From Micromonospora cathayae (GTDB lineage: Bacteria > Actinomycetota > Actinomycetes > Mycobacteriales > Micromonosporaceae): a stretch of DNA of 64,000 nt. Positions 46,360 through 55,453 of this stretch are shown here, one piece after another. How positions within the stretch are numbered: the first letter of the stretch is position 1; each line of letters starts with the position of its first letter. Where the stretch lies: positions 4,927,001 through 4,991,000 of the forward strand of contig NZ_CP118615.1 in NCBI RefSeq assembly GCF_028993575.1. The letters run 5' to 3'. Below the pieces are notes generated by a model, which did no database searches, was not told the DNA's origin, and saw nothing but the letters and a program-made list of their open reading frames with translations. The position numbers and the translations under genes are program-made.

Positions 46360-46994
46360 GCCGTGGCCCCCGCCCGGCGGGCCCGCACGAGGTGGGCGGC
46401 CTGCACCACGTAGAAGAAACCGGCCACCCAGTACAGCACCAGCCCCCACCAGGCCAGACCCCACCCGACCGCCCCGGCGGCCGTGGCCACGCCGGGTGTG
46501 GTGGTGGCCAGCAGCAGGATCGGGAAGGCGGCCAGCAGCAGGAACGTGGCGGTCTTGCCGACGTAGTGCACCGGCGGTGGACCGTAGCCGTGCCGGCGCA
46601 GCACCACCAGGGCGGCCAGCAGCAGCAGTTCCCGGGCGAGCAGCGCCGCGGTGAACTGCCACGGCACCACCTCGCGGGCGGTGAACGCGAGCAGGGTGGC
46701 CAGGATGTACAGCCGGTCGGCGAACGGGTCGAGCAGCTCCCCCAGCCGGCTCACCTGGCGCAGCCGACGGGCCACCCAGCCGTCCACCCAGTCGGTGGTG
46801 CCGCCGATGGCCAGCACCACGATCGCCGCGACGTCGGCCTCGACCACCAGGAACAGGTACAGGAACAGCGGCACCCCGAGCAGCCGGACGAAGCTGATCA
46901 GGTTCGGCAGGGTCCACGTCCCCGCGTCCGTCGGCCGGCCGACGGTGTCACCGGATGGCTGGGCGTGCCCTGCCCGAGCCTGCCGACGCGACAC
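46356..46994 (-). CDS. pgsA: CDP-alcohol phosphatidyltransferase (Rv1822/PgsA2-like)
   Basis: The 212-residue membrane enzyme has the CDP-OH-P signature DGWVARRLRQVSRLGELLD with PFADR following (DG-x2-AR-x8-G-x3-D-x3-D), set in six hydrophobic segments. It condenses CDP-diacylglycerol with an alcohol phosphate (glycerol-3-phosphate for PgsA). The GTG at 46994 has GGAGG 4 nt upstream. It heads the conserved pgsA-DUF881-sbp-DUF881-gcvH-garA order. A second head-group substrate cannot be excluded. Confidence 0.88.
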   Translation of the reverse strand: MSRRQARAGHAQPSGDTVGRPTDAGTWTLPNLISFVRLLGVPLFLYLFLVVEADVAAIVVLAIGGTTDWVDGWVARRLRQVSRLGELLDPFADRLYILATLLAFTAREVVPWQFTAALLARELLLLAALVVLRRHGYGPPPVHYVGKTATFLLLAAFPILLLATTTPGVATAAGAVGWGLAWWGLVLYWVAGFFYVVQAAHLVRARRAGATA

Positions 46995-47307
46995 CGAACC
47001 TCCCTCCGCGACACGGTCCGACGCCCGGCCGATGTCGCCGGCGCTGCGAGGGGGACGTGTGCGCTGCCGGGCCGGCGGCTGCCGGCACCCTCTGCCCCGT
47101 GTCGGGGCGGTCACCGCACCCCCCGCCCACGGTCGACGTGATCATGCGCGGTCGGGGTGCGGTGCCACTATATCCGGCCCCCGTGTCCGGCCCGTGCTCC
47201 CCGTCGTTGCTGCTGTTGGCGTGCCGGCACCGGTGGGTGGGCCACCACCACCCCTAGAGCGTCCTAGGATGTGTCGGGTGGGTGGTGGGAAGCCGGAGAA
47301 CCCCGGG
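46995..47307. other. Intergenic region upstream of pgsA
   Basis: About 310 bp without a supported gene. TATAGT on the minus strand at 47167-47172 is a -10-like hexamer that could serve pgsA, without a clear -35. A CTAG-containing motif lies at 47254-47269. The rest is GC-rich with no open frame of coding character. Confidence 0.6.
47254..47269. promoter_or_regulatory. CTAG-motif copy 1 (between MarR and pgsA genes)
   Basis: CTAGAGCGTCCTAGGA shares 14 of 16 bases with the copy at 61074-61089. CTAG is rare in bacterial DNA, so two near-identical elements with two CTAGs each are unlikely by chance. It could be an operator; no regulator is assigned. Confidence 0.4.
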
Positions 47308-47781
47308 TCAGGCGGTACGGGCGGACCGCTCCGGAGGACCGGACGCCGCGTCGACCAGCGACGCCGCCTGACCGAACGCCAACAACGCCAGCAGCAGCTC
47401 GTGCTGCGACCGGTGCGACATCTGGTCCAGGACCGCCTGCACCGCCCGCTGCCGCCGCTCGGTGATCTCCCGCAGCAGGGTCTCCGCCGCCGGCGTCACC
47501 ACCAGATGCACCTCACGGCGGTCCCGCGGATCCGCCACCCGCCGCAACAGCCCGGTCGCCTCCAACCGGTCACACAACCGGCTCGCCGACGACGGCACCA
47601 CATCCAACAGGTCCGCCAACCGGTTCACGTTCGTGCCCGGCCGGGCACTGAGGATCGACAGCACCCGCAGCTGCGTCGGCGGCACCGACACACTGTGCCG
47701 GGAGCCGGCCGAGTCCAGCACACCGACGAGAGCCCCGGCGGCGGCCTCGATCGCCGCGGCCAGATTCGGAGGTAGCTCCAC
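47308..47781 (-). CDS. MarR-family transcriptional regulator
   Basis: The 157-residue winged-helix protein has VPPTQLRVLSILSARPGTNVN, LADLLDVVPSSASRLCDRLE and the MarR wing GLLRRVADPRDRREVHLVVTP. The GTG at 47781 has GGGGAC about 7 nt upstream; the upstream extension is low in complexity. It lies 47 nt downstream of the SpoIIE-type gene on the same strand, so the two are probably co-transcribed, and may act together in a stress response. Confidence 0.85.
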   Translation of the reverse strand: MELPPNLAAAIEAAAGALVGVLDSAGSRHSVSVPPTQLRVLSILSARPGTNVNRLADLLDVVPSSASRLCDRLEATGLLRRVADPRDRREVHLVVTPAAETLLREITERRQRAVQAVLDQMSHRSQHELLLALLAFGQAASLVDAASGPPERSARTA

Positions 47782-47828
47782 CCGACGTCCCCTGCGATTG
47801 TCCCGCTCGCGGCACCCCGCGCCTACGG

Positions 47829-49001
47829 TCACTGCTCCCACCCGTCCCGGCGGACACTCCCCCGCCAGTCGAGGCACACGACCACCGCATCATCGCGCAG
47901 ATCGGCGTCCGCGTGGTAGGCGTGCAGTTCGCGCATCACCGTACCAACCGCCTCGGCGGCCGGTTGCAGCCGTGTCGACCGGATCGACCGCGCCATCGCC
48001 CGCCGCCCGTACGGCTCCGCCCCGGTCGGATCCGCCGCGTACACGCCGTCACTGACCACGAACAGCCGATCACCCGGCTCCAGGTCGAACTCCTGCACGT
48101 CGTACCGGGTCTCCGGGAACATGCCCAACGGCAACTGCTGCTCCAGCGGGATCCGGTCGACCGTGCCGGCACGCGCCCGCAGCAGGTGCGGGGAACCGGC
48201 GTCCACCGCCCGCACCCGCCCCTCCCGCACGTCCACCTCCACCAGCAGCGTCGCCACGTGCCGGACCCCCCGATGCTGGTAGAAGATCGTGTCCGAGGCC
48301 AACTCGGCCTGCTCGACCAGGCCACCGTCGGAGCGGCGGGCGTTGCGCATCGCGTTGACCGCCACCGACGTCAGCACCGCCGCCGCCAGCCCACTGCCCG
48401 CCCCGTTGAGCACCGTCACCGTCAACCGATCGGCATCCAACGACCAGTCGAAATGGTCCCCGCCGACCGAGTACGCCGGCTCGAGCTGCCCGGCCAACCG
48501 GAACGCCGGATGGTCGAGACTGCGCCCCGGCAGCAGATCCCACTGCAACTCGGCGGCCAGCGTGAGCCGCTCCCGCCGCCGCACCCGCCGGTACCGGTCG
48601 GTCTCCCGGTCAGCGGCCCGCAACGCCACCGCCAGGTCCCCGGCGACCTCACCGATCCAGTCGACCAGCTCCGCGCCCGGCGTCCCGGCCAGCTCCACCA
48701 GCAGCACCCCGAGCCGCTCACCCCACACCGTCAACGGCGACCAGACCCGGCAGCGGCCCCCCTCGACACCGTCGACCACCGACTCCTGGCTGCGGAAACA
48801 CCGCTGCGCCACCGGCGACACCGGATCCGCATGCTGCTCGTCGAGCACCGGCCACAACCCGGCGATCCGGTAATCGGCGATGAACACGTCCGTACGCGCC
48901 GCACCCGTCGCCGCGCGGATCGCCCGGTCGGCGACCTCCACGAGCCGGTCGGGCGGGGCCTGACGGAACGCGCGCGACACCGATGCGGGCGCCTGCGGCA
49001 T
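47829..49001 (-). CDS. GAF-like plus SpoIIE/PP2C-type phosphatase domain protein (atypical metal site)
   Basis: The 390-residue protein has a GAF-like N-terminus (residues about 20-130), a short coiled linker and a PP2C/SpoIIE domain that begins ELQWDLLPG. Of the metal motifs, GGDHFD is present at 180-185, SDGVYA later and RDDAVVV at the end. The usual DVxGHG motif reads NGAGSG (199-204), so an Asp and a His are missing. It may be a weak phosphatase or a regulator without activity. The ATG at 49001 has GGAGG 6 nt upstream. MarR follows. Confidence 0.82.
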   Translation of the reverse strand: MPQAPASVSRAFRQAPPDRLVEVADRAIRAATGAARTDVFIADYRIAGLWPVLDEQHADPVSPVAQRCFRSQESVVDGVEGGRCRVWSPLTVWGERLGVLLVELAGTPGAELVDWIGEVAGDLAVALRAADRETDRYRRVRRRERLTLAAELQWDLLPGRSLDHPAFRLAGQLEPAYSVGGDHFDWSLDADRLTVTVLNGAGSGLAAAVLTSVAVNAMRNARRSDGGLVEQAELASDTIFYQHRGVRHVATLLVEVDVREGRVRAVDAGSPHLLRARAGTVDRIPLEQQLPLGMFPETRYDVQEFDLEPGDRLFVVSDGVYAADPTGAEPYGRRAMARSIRSTRLQPAAEAVGTVMRELHAYHADADLRDDAVVVCLDWRGSVRRDGWEQ

Positions 49002-49072
49002 GACGGTCCTCCGAGACTCTTGCTGTATGGCAAGCAAGCATACGGAGGGCGTCCCGGGCCCCGCGCCCCACC

Positions 49073-49819
49073 TCACCCCGCCGGCTTCACCGCCACCGCC
49101 CCGTAGAACGCGTCCGGCACCTGCTCCGGCGTGCCGTCCGGACGCCACCGGGCCACCGGCACGATCCCGTCACCGGTCGGCTGCCAGCGGCCCAACAGCC
49201 CGGCGAACGACTCCGGGGGCCGCATCCGGAACGCCGGCCCCATCATCGCCAACGCCTGCGGATACCCGGCCAGCTCCTCGGTGTCGAAGTCGATCGCCAA
49301 CCGGCTGCCCGGCGCGACCGCCTCGTACAGCTCGTCGAGCGTCCTGGCCAGGGTGTCGTCGTCGAGGAACGCCGCCAACCCCAGGAACACCACCCCCACC
49401 GGCCGGTCGTCCCAGCCCGGCAGGAACCGCTTGCGCAACCCCGCGTCGACGCTGCCCGGATCGGTGGCGTCCCCGAAGCCGTAACCGACCCGTTCCCGCC
49501 CGGCGAGCATCTCCTGCCCGATCCGCACCGCCACCGGATCCACGTCCGTGTACAGCACCGACGCGTCCGGCACCACCTCGTGCACGTTGCCCCGGGTCGG
49601 CACCCCCGCCCCGAACACCAGGAACCCGTCCACCCCGGCGTCGGCGATGTGCCGCACCGCCCGACCGAGGAACGCCCGCAACGACCGGAACACCGGCGCG
49701 CACGGCCCGTACGCCTGCTCGAAAGCCCGCGCCGCGGCCACGTCGACCGGGAAGTGGTCACTGCCCCCCAACCAGAAATCGATCATCCGCGCGGTACTCG
49801 GCCCGGTCGGCTCAGTCAT
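49073..49819 (-). CDS. SAM-dependent methyltransferase, DUF574 family
   Basis: The 248-residue protein has ARMIDFWLGGSDHFPVD at the start, GVDGFLVFGAGVPTRGNVHE and LYTDVDPVAVRIG (the SAM-binding region), then RPVGVVFLGLAAFLDDD. This is the S-adenosyl methyltransferase family (PF04672) that is greatly expanded in actinomycetes. The GXGXPT motif is GAGVPT. The acceptor is unknown. The ATG at 49819 lies 10-12 nt after GGAGGGGG. It is divergent from the small-protein gene at 50106. Confidence 0.88.
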   Translation of the reverse strand: MTEPTGPSTARMIDFWLGGSDHFPVDVAAARAFEQAYGPCAPVFRSLRAFLGRAVRHIADAGVDGFLVFGAGVPTRGNVHEVVPDASVLYTDVDPVAVRIGQEMLAGRERVGYGFGDATDPGSVDAGLRKRFLPGWDDRPVGVVFLGLAAFLDDDTLARTLDELYEAVAPGSRLAIDFDTEELAGYPQALAMMGPAFRMRPPESFAGLLGRWQPTGDGIVPVARWRPDGTPEQVPDAFYGAVAVKPAG

Positions 49820-50030
49820 CGGCGACGTCCCCCTCCACTGTGGTCGCCGACAGCGTACCGACCCGGCGACCGGCCGTTCCCGGGCGGACAACCGGAGCCG
49901 ACGGCAGCACCGCACCCGGCACGGCCGATACCGGACGCACCCGGACACGCCGGCCCGGCCGTACGCGGACAGGCCACCGCCCGGACACGCCGCGCGGACC
50001 GCCACCGCCGCGGCCCGGGGAGGCCGCCCC

Positions 50031-50052
50031 GCCGGCGGGCATGCCCGCCGGC
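50031..50052. repeat. Perfect 22-bp palindrome in a divergent promoter region
   Basis: GCCGGCGGGCA and its exact reverse complement abut with no loop, giving a 22-bp perfect palindrome 54 nt before the small-protein gene at 50106. As it has no loop it is a poor terminator and more likely a binding site for a dimeric protein. Confidence 0.5.
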
Positions 50053-50105
50053 CCGACGGGTAACCGACCGGCACGACACGACCACCGACCACGGGAGGCA
50101 CCACC

Positions 50106-50315
50106 ATGCCCGGACCACGCCCCGGCAGCAACGCCTACGACACCCAGCGCGCCCGACTCCGCAAACAGGTCGAGAACTCCGGACGGGCCGCCGACGACGA
50201 AGCCAACGACGTCGCCAACCGGATCCTGCGCGACGACCGCGGCCAACGCGGCATCGTCCGCGGCGAACGCACCTACGGCCCCAAGGGCGAACGCGAACCC
50301 GGAGACCCCCGATGA
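50106..50315 (+). CDS. Small charged actinobacterial protein of unknown function
   Basis: The 69-residue protein is highly charged: GSNAYDTQRARLRKQVENSG, then a helical ADDEANDVANRILR segment and a GPKGER-type tail. It resembles a small protein common in actinomycete genomes whose role is unknown. The ATG has GGAGG 8 nt upstream. Its stop overlaps the start of the next gene by 4 nt (ATGA), so both are made together. Confidence 0.7.
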   Translation: MPGPRPGSNAYDTQRARLRKQVENSGRAADDEANDVANRILRDDRGQRGIVRGERTYGPKGEREPGDPR

Positions 50316-50776
50316 CCCGGCCCCTCGTCGACGGCATGATCGCCGGCGCCGCCGGCAGCGCCGCCCTCAACATGGTCAGCTACCTGGACATGGTGGCCCG
50401 CGCCCGCCCCGCCAGCGGCACCCCCGACGCCACCGCCGCCCGACTGGCCGACCTCACCCACACCGACCTGGGACCACCCGAGCAGGCCACCAACCGGCGC
50501 GCCGGCCTCGGCCCGCTGCTCGGCTACGGCCTCGGCGTCACCGTCGCCGCCGGATTCGCCGCCCTCACCCGGCACCGCCGACCCGGCTGGCCGACCACCG
50601 TCACCCTGCTCGGCGGCGGCGTCATGGCGCTGTCCGCCGGCGGGATGACCGCCCTCGGCGTCACCGACCCGCGCCGCTGGACCCGCACCGACTGGCTGTC
50701 CGACCTGGCACCACACCTGGCGTACGGGCTGGTGGCCGCCGCCGTGTGGAACCGGCTGCGGCCACCCACCCGCTGA
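50312..50776 (+). CDS. Small integral membrane protein, unknown function
   Basis: The 154-residue protein has four hydrophobic segments (around residues 8-22, 71-85, 95-113 and 133-146) and a RARPASGTPDATAARLADL loop. No family is recognised with confidence. The ATG overlaps the stop of the 69-residue gene (ATGA). It ends 34 nt before a convergent small gene. Confidence 0.68.
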   Translation: MTRPLVDGMIAGAAGSAALNMVSYLDMVARARPASGTPDATAARLADLTHTDLGPPEQATNRRAGLGPLLGYGLGVTVAAGFAALTRHRRPGWPTTVTLLGGGVMALSAGGMTALGVTDPRRWTRTDWLSDLAPHLAYGLVAAAVWNRLRPPTR

Positions 50777-50810
50777 CCGGGCCGGTCAGCCCTCATGACT
50801 GCTGACCGGG

Positions 50811-51011
50811 TCAGCCCTCGTCACTGTCGTCGTCGGCGACCGGCCCACCGGCCGGCCCGTACGGGGACCGCTGCCCGCGCGGCACCGGCCGACCCTCGTC
50901 ACCACGGGAGGCACCACCACGGGGATGCCCCACCGCACCGGGCCCCTTGGCATCCTGGACCGCCTCGTTGCGGGCATTCCGCCGCAACTCCGGCTGCTGA
51001 GGATTCGTCAC
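50811..51011 (-). CDS. Small hydrophilic protein, unknown function
   Basis: The 66-residue protein starts TNPQQPELRRNARNEAVQDA and continues as a Gly/Arg/Asp-rich tail ending DDDSDEG. It looks intrinsically disordered. Support comes from the start: a GTG at 51011 has GGAGGGAG about 6 nt upstream. No family is recognised. It is divergent from the HhH gene. Confidence 0.6.
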   Translation of the reverse strand: MTNPQQPELRRNARNEAVQDAKGPGAVGHPRGGASRGDEGRPVPRGQRSPYGPAGGPVADDDSDEG

Positions 51012-51133
51012 CGTCCACTCCCTCCCTCCGACGCGACACGCCGACACGCGCCGCCACCAGCCCGGCATACCCCCGCCCGACACACCCATGCGAACCCAGG
51101 GCTGACCAGCCCACCGGCGGGTAAAGCCCACCC

Positions 51134-51790
51134 GTGACCGACCCACACCACATCGCCCGCACCCTGCTGCACCGCCAACGGCACACCTACGCCGACCAGG
51201 CCGGTATCCGACTGGCCGACCGGCCCGCACCCCTCTACCAGCTGCTGGTGCTCGCCACCCTGCTCAGCACCCGGATCCGGGCCCGCGTCGCGGTGGCCGC
51301 CACCCACGAACTCCTCACCGCCGGCTACACCACCCCGCACCGCATGGAAGCCGCCAGCTGGCAGGACCGGGTCGACGCCCTCGGCCGCGGCCACTACCGC
51401 CGCTACGACGAACGCACCGCCACCATGCTCGGCACCGGCGCCCGGCTGTGCCTGGACCGCTGGCACGGCGACCTGCGCCGCCTGCACGCCGACGCCGACG
51501 GCGACCCGGCCACGCTGCGTCGACTCCTCACCGCGTTCCCCGGCATCGGACCCACCGGCGCGGACATCTTCCTCCGTGAAGTCCAGACCGTCTGGGCCGA
51601 CGTGCGGCCCTTCGCCGACCGGCGCGCCCTCGCCGGCGCCCGCCGTCTCGGCCTACCCACCACCGCAGCCGACCTGGCGGCCCTGGTCGGCCCCACCGAC
51701 CTCGGCCGGCTCACCTCGGCCCTGGTCCGGGTCGCGTTGGGGGAGGAATCCGCCGCCGACATCACCCGCGCCGCCGCAACCCGACCCTGA
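51134..51790 (+). CDS. HhH-GPD DNA glycosylase / endonuclease III-like protein
   Basis: The 218-residue helical protein has YQLLVLATLLSTRIRARVA near the start and a helix-hairpin-helix (LLTAFPGIGPTGADIFLREVQ, the usual LPGVG-T motif as FPGIGPTGA). This is the EndoIII/base-excision glycosylase fold. No C-terminal Fe-S Cys cluster is visible, so it is a shorter variant. The GTG start has only a weak ribosome site. It probably acts in DNA repair. Confidence 0.8.
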   Translation: MTDPHHIARTLLHRQRHTYADQAGIRLADRPAPLYQLLVLATLLSTRIRARVAVAATHELLTAGYTTPHRMEAASWQDRVDALGRGHYRRYDERTATMLGTGARLCLDRWHGDLRRLHADADGDPATLRRLLTAFPGIGPTGADIFLREVQTVWADVRPFADRRALAGARRLGLPTTAADLAALVGPTDLGRLTSALVRVALGEESAADITRAAATRP

Positions 51791-51881
51791 ACCACGCCGA
51801 CCCGCCCCGCCACCAGCCGGGCCGGTCACCGCCCACGGGCCGCGGCCGGTCCGCACGAACCCGCACACCGGCCACCGGCCG

Positions 51882-52064
51882 TCACTTCGCGGCCGAATCA
51901 CCCGGCTTGGTCAACTGCCACACCAGCAGCGCCGCCACCAACGCCAACACGATCACCCCGTTGGACACCCGACCCTCCGCCGGATCCCGACCGGCACTAC
52001 CGAAATACAGCACCGCCAGACCCGTCAACACGGTGACGAACGTGCGCACACCACGATCCTTCAC
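51882..52064 (-). CDS. Small two-helix membrane protein, unknown function
   Basis: The 60-residue protein is VKDRGVRTFVTVLTGLAVLY at its start, with a second hydrophobic stretch (NGVIVLALVAALLVWQL) and a short charged tail. It should span the membrane twice. The GTG at 52064 lies after GGTGGG. No family is recognised. Confidence 0.55.
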   Translation of the reverse strand: MKDRGVRTFVTVLTGLAVLYFGSAGRDPAEGRVSNGVIVLALVAALLVWQLTKPGDSAAK

Positions 52065-52131
52065 CCCACCGACCCTAGAACCCCCACAAACCCCACACCG
52101 ACCGACCGGACCCACCGTCACCCGTACGAGA

Positions 52132-52329
52132 TCAGTCCGGCACCAGGTCGTCCAACTCGATCGCATGCGTCATCAACCACCGCGCCAACGCCGACATCCC
52201 GAACAACCACACCGGCGCCGACTCCGTCGGCCCGTTCGTCGCGAACACCGCGAACCGCAGATCCGGCGCCCGGTACGCCTCGATCCGCCACCGGTGCAAC
52301 CGATCCCGCCACACCGCCGCAGGGTCCAC
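52132..52329 (-). CDS. Small conserved-looking hypothetical protein
   Basis: The 65-residue protein is VDPAAVWRDRLHRWRIEAYR at its start and ends MTHAIELDDLVPD. The pattern of Trp, Arg and acidic residues looks coding and is unlike the shadow frames. The GTG at 52329 is the likely start; a TTG 18 nt upstream is possible. It lies just downstream of selB on the same strand. No function is assigned. Confidence 0.55.
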   Translation of the reverse strand: MDPAAVWRDRLHRWRIEAYRAPDLRFAVFATNGPTESAPVWLFGMSALARWLMTHAIELDDLVPD

Positions 52330-52370
52330 ACCCCCACCGTAGGCCAACCACCCCCACCCCGACCCGGCGA

Positions 52371-54127
52371 TCAGCCCGCCACCACCGTCCGCTCCCCGTC
52401 CGGCAGCCGCCGCGTCACCCCACGCCGATCCAACAGCTCCAGCAACGGCACCACCACCCGCCGGCTACTGTCCAACGCCTGCCGCGCCGCACTCACCGAG
52501 AACGGCTGCGGCAGACCCGCCAACACCCGCGCCGCCTCCTCCACCGCCCCCGGCAACACCACCACGTTCTCCGCCAACCGCACCAACTCCCCCGCCCGCA
52601 CCGCCGCACCGACCTCCCGGGGCCCCAACCCCAACCCCACCAACCGGTCCGCCTCCGGTGCCCGGAACGGCGACCCCCGCAACTGCTCCCGCAACCGGCC
52701 CACCGCCGCCGCCACCGGCTCCGGCAACACCGACACCGCACCCGCACCCACCCGACCACCCCGCAACCACAACGGCGGACCCACCAACGCCTCCACCAAC
52801 ACCCGATCCGGCAACCCCAACCGCCGCCGTAGCACCTCCACCGGCACCCCCACCTCCAACGGATGCTCCCCCGCATACCGCGACACCTCACCCGCCAGCC
52901 GCTCCCCCAACCCCGCCCACCAGGCCGGATCCGCCAACCAGTCCCCCACCACCGCAGCCACCGTCACCGGCACCCCCATCCGCGCCAGATCCCCCGCCCG
53001 CACCAACCGCCGACGCCGCACCTCCCCCACCGCATCCACCCGCCCGTCCAGCCCCGCCAACACCGCCGCCCGACCCGCCGCCGCACCCCGCCGCACCAAC
53101 CCCGGCGGCACCACATCCAACACCGTCACCCCACCCACCACCTGCCGCCGACCCGGATCCCGCAACACCGCCCGGTCACCCACCACCAACGGCAACGCCC
53201 GCGCCAACCGCAACCGCGCCGTGTCCACCCCCAACGGCCGCACCCGCACCGCCACCGCCGCCGACCCCACATGCACCATCAACGACGCCGGCAACTCCGC
53301 CACCGGCGCACCCACCACCCGCACATCCACCACATCGGTCGACCCGAACCGCCCCGGACTCAGCAACGCCACCCCCGCCCCACCCGCTCCCGCGGCACCC
53401 CCCGCAGATTCACCGCCACCCGCGCCACCGCATCCACCCGCTCCCGCGCCACCCCCAACGCGTGCAGACCCCGCACCCGCACCGGCTCCGCCACCCCCGC
53501 CACCTCCAGCCGGTCCCCCACCCGCAACCGACCCGCACCCAACGTCCCCGTCACCACCGTGCCGGCACCCCGCACCGTGAACGACCGATCCACCCACAAC
53601 CGCACCGGCGCGTCCACCACCGCCGCCGGCAACCGCCCCACCAACCGATCCAACGCCCCCCGCAACCCCGACAACCCCACACCCGTCACCCCACTGACCG
53701 CCACCGCCTCCACCGACCCCAACGACGACGCCGCGATCTCCGCCCGCGCCCGCGCCAACGCCGGCCCCGGATCCGCCAGATCCGCCCGCGTCACCGCCAA
53801 CACCCCGTGCGTCACCCCCAGCGCGTCCAACGCCGCCAAATGCTCCGCCGACTGCGGCATCCACCCCTCGTCCGCCGCCACCACCACCAACGCCGCCGGC
53901 ACCGCACCCACCCCCGCCAACATGTTCGACACGAACCGCTCATGCCCCGGCACATCCACGAACGCCACCGTCTCCCCCGACGGCAACCCCGTCCACGCGA
54001 ACCCCAGATCGATCGTCATGCCCCGGCGACGCTCCTCCGCCCACCGGTCCGGCTCCATCCCCGTCAACGCCCGCACCAACGTCGACTTACCGTGATCCAC
54101 ATGCCCCGCCGTGGCGATCACCCACAC
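52371..54127 (-). CDS. selB: Selenocysteine-specific elongation factor SelB, interrupted by a frameshift
   Basis: The GTPase half begins at the GTG at 54127 with VIATAGHVDHGKSTLVRALTG (P-loop), GMTIDLGFAW, DVPGHERFV and later translation-factor domains. Its frame stops at 53360-53362. The missing C-terminal half (domain IV winged helices, which bind SECIS RNA) continues in another frame from ALLSPGRFGSTDVVDVRV to the stop at 52371. One extra G in the run of five at 53372-53376 would join them exactly. The gene follows selA by 1 nt. Either a sequencing error, a true mutation or a programmed slip explains it. Together the halves have the expected SelB length of about 585 residues. Confidence 0.85.
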
Positions 54128-54128
54128 G

Positions 54129-55427
54129 TCACACCCCCACCCGCAGAACCGCCTCCCGCAACCGGTCGTCCCACGACGCCGGCACACACCGCAGATCCAA
54201 CAACAACCGACCCCGCACCACCCGACCCACCACCGACGGCTCACCCGTCCGCAGCGGCTCCGCGAACCCCGCCGGCAACGCCACCGCCCACGACGGCAAC
54301 TCCACCCCCGGCGCGCCCCCACCACCCACCACCGACACACACGCCACCACGTCCGCCGCGCAACCCGCCGCCACCAGGGCGTCCCGCAACCGCTCCGCCC
54401 GCCCCCGCAACACCACCGGATCCGCCCGCAACGCCACCCACGTCGGCGACACCGGACCCCGTACCGTCGCCGCCAACGCCGCCAACGTCAACTTGTCCAC
54501 CCGCAACGCCCGCGCCAACGGATGCCGCCGCAACCGCTCCACCACCTCCACCGACCCCAACACCAGCCCCGCCTGCGGCCCACCCAACAACTTGTCACCA
54601 CTGGCCGTCACCAACGCCGCCCCCGCCCGCAACGCCCCCGCCGCATCCGGCTCCTGCGGCAACAACGGATCCGCCGCCAACAACCCCGACCCGATGTCCA
54701 CCACCACCGGCACCCCCAACGACACCAACTCCCGCACCGACACCGCCGACGTGAACCCCGACACCACGAAATTCGACGGATGCACCTTCAACACGAAACC
54801 CGTCCGCTCCCCCACCGCCGCCGCATAATCCGCCACCGACGTCCGGTTCGTGGTCCCCACCTCCCGCAACCGCGCCCCGGCACTCTCCAGCAACTCCGGC
54901 AACCGGAACCCGTCCCCGATCTCGACCAGCTCACCCCGGCTGACCACGATCTCCCGACCCGCCGCCAACACCGCCGCCGCCAACACCAACGCCGCCGCAC
55001 CGTTGTTCACCACATGCACCGCCTGCGCGTCCGGCACCGCCGCCGCCAACGCCGCCAACGCGTCCCGACCCCGCCGCGCCCGCCGCCCCGAAACCAGATC
55101 CAACTCCACGTCCGTATGACCGGCCGCCGCCACCAACGCCGCCACCGCAGCCTCCGACAACGCCGCCCGACCCAGGTTCGTGTGCAACACCACCCCGGTC
55201 GCGTTCACCACCACCCGCGGCACCGGCGTCGACAACCCCGCCAACACCGCCTCCCGCACCTGCCCAGGATCGATCTCACCGCGCCGCACCCGCTCCTGCG
55301 CACCGACGACCGCGGCCTTCACCCGATCCCGCCCGAACTCGGCCACCGCCGCCACCACCAGCGGATCCGCCAACAACACGTCGGTACGCGGCACCCGCCG
55401 CCGAGGATCCACCACCCCGTCGGACAT
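54129..55427 (-). CDS. selA: L-seryl-tRNA(Sec) selenium transferase
   Basis: The 432-residue PLP enzyme has the SelA features VVVNATGVVLHTNLGRA near residue 78, NNGAAALVL and TASGDKLLGGPQAG with the PLP lysine near residue 279. It converts Ser-tRNA(Sec) to Sec-tRNA(Sec) with selenophosphate. The ATG at 55427 lies 26 nt after the tRNA-Sec gene; an upstream extension would read through the tRNA. selB follows by 1 nt. Selenophosphate synthetase (selD) is not in the window. Confidence 0.95.
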   Translation of the reverse strand: MSDGVVDPRRRVPRTDVLLADPLVVAAVAEFGRDRVKAAVVGAQERVRRGEIDPGQVREAVLAGLSTPVPRVVVNATGVVLHTNLGRAALSEAAVAALVAAAGHTDVELDLVSGRRARRGRDALAALAAAVPDAQAVHVVNNGAAALVLAAAVLAAGREIVVSRGELVEIGDGFRLPELLESAGARLREVGTTNRTSVADYAAAVGERTGFVLKVHPSNFVVSGFTSAVSVRELVSLGVPVVVDIGSGLLAADPLLPQEPDAAGALRAGAALVTASGDKLLGGPQAGLVLGSVEVVERLRRHPLARALRVDKLTLAALAATVRGPVSPTWVALRADPVVLRGRAERLRDALVAAGCAADVVACVSVVGGGGAPGVELPSWAVALPAGFAEPLRTGEPSVVGRVVRGRLLLDLRCVPASWDDRLREAVLRVGV

Positions 55428-55453
55428 CACGTCATCTCCACAAGACAGGCTGA

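Noticed and set aside
52371..54127. selB as two independent proteins (GTPase and winged-helix protein)
   Set aside because: The two parts are complementary halves of one SelB and a single-base change in a homopolymer joins them; no ribosome site precedes the second half.
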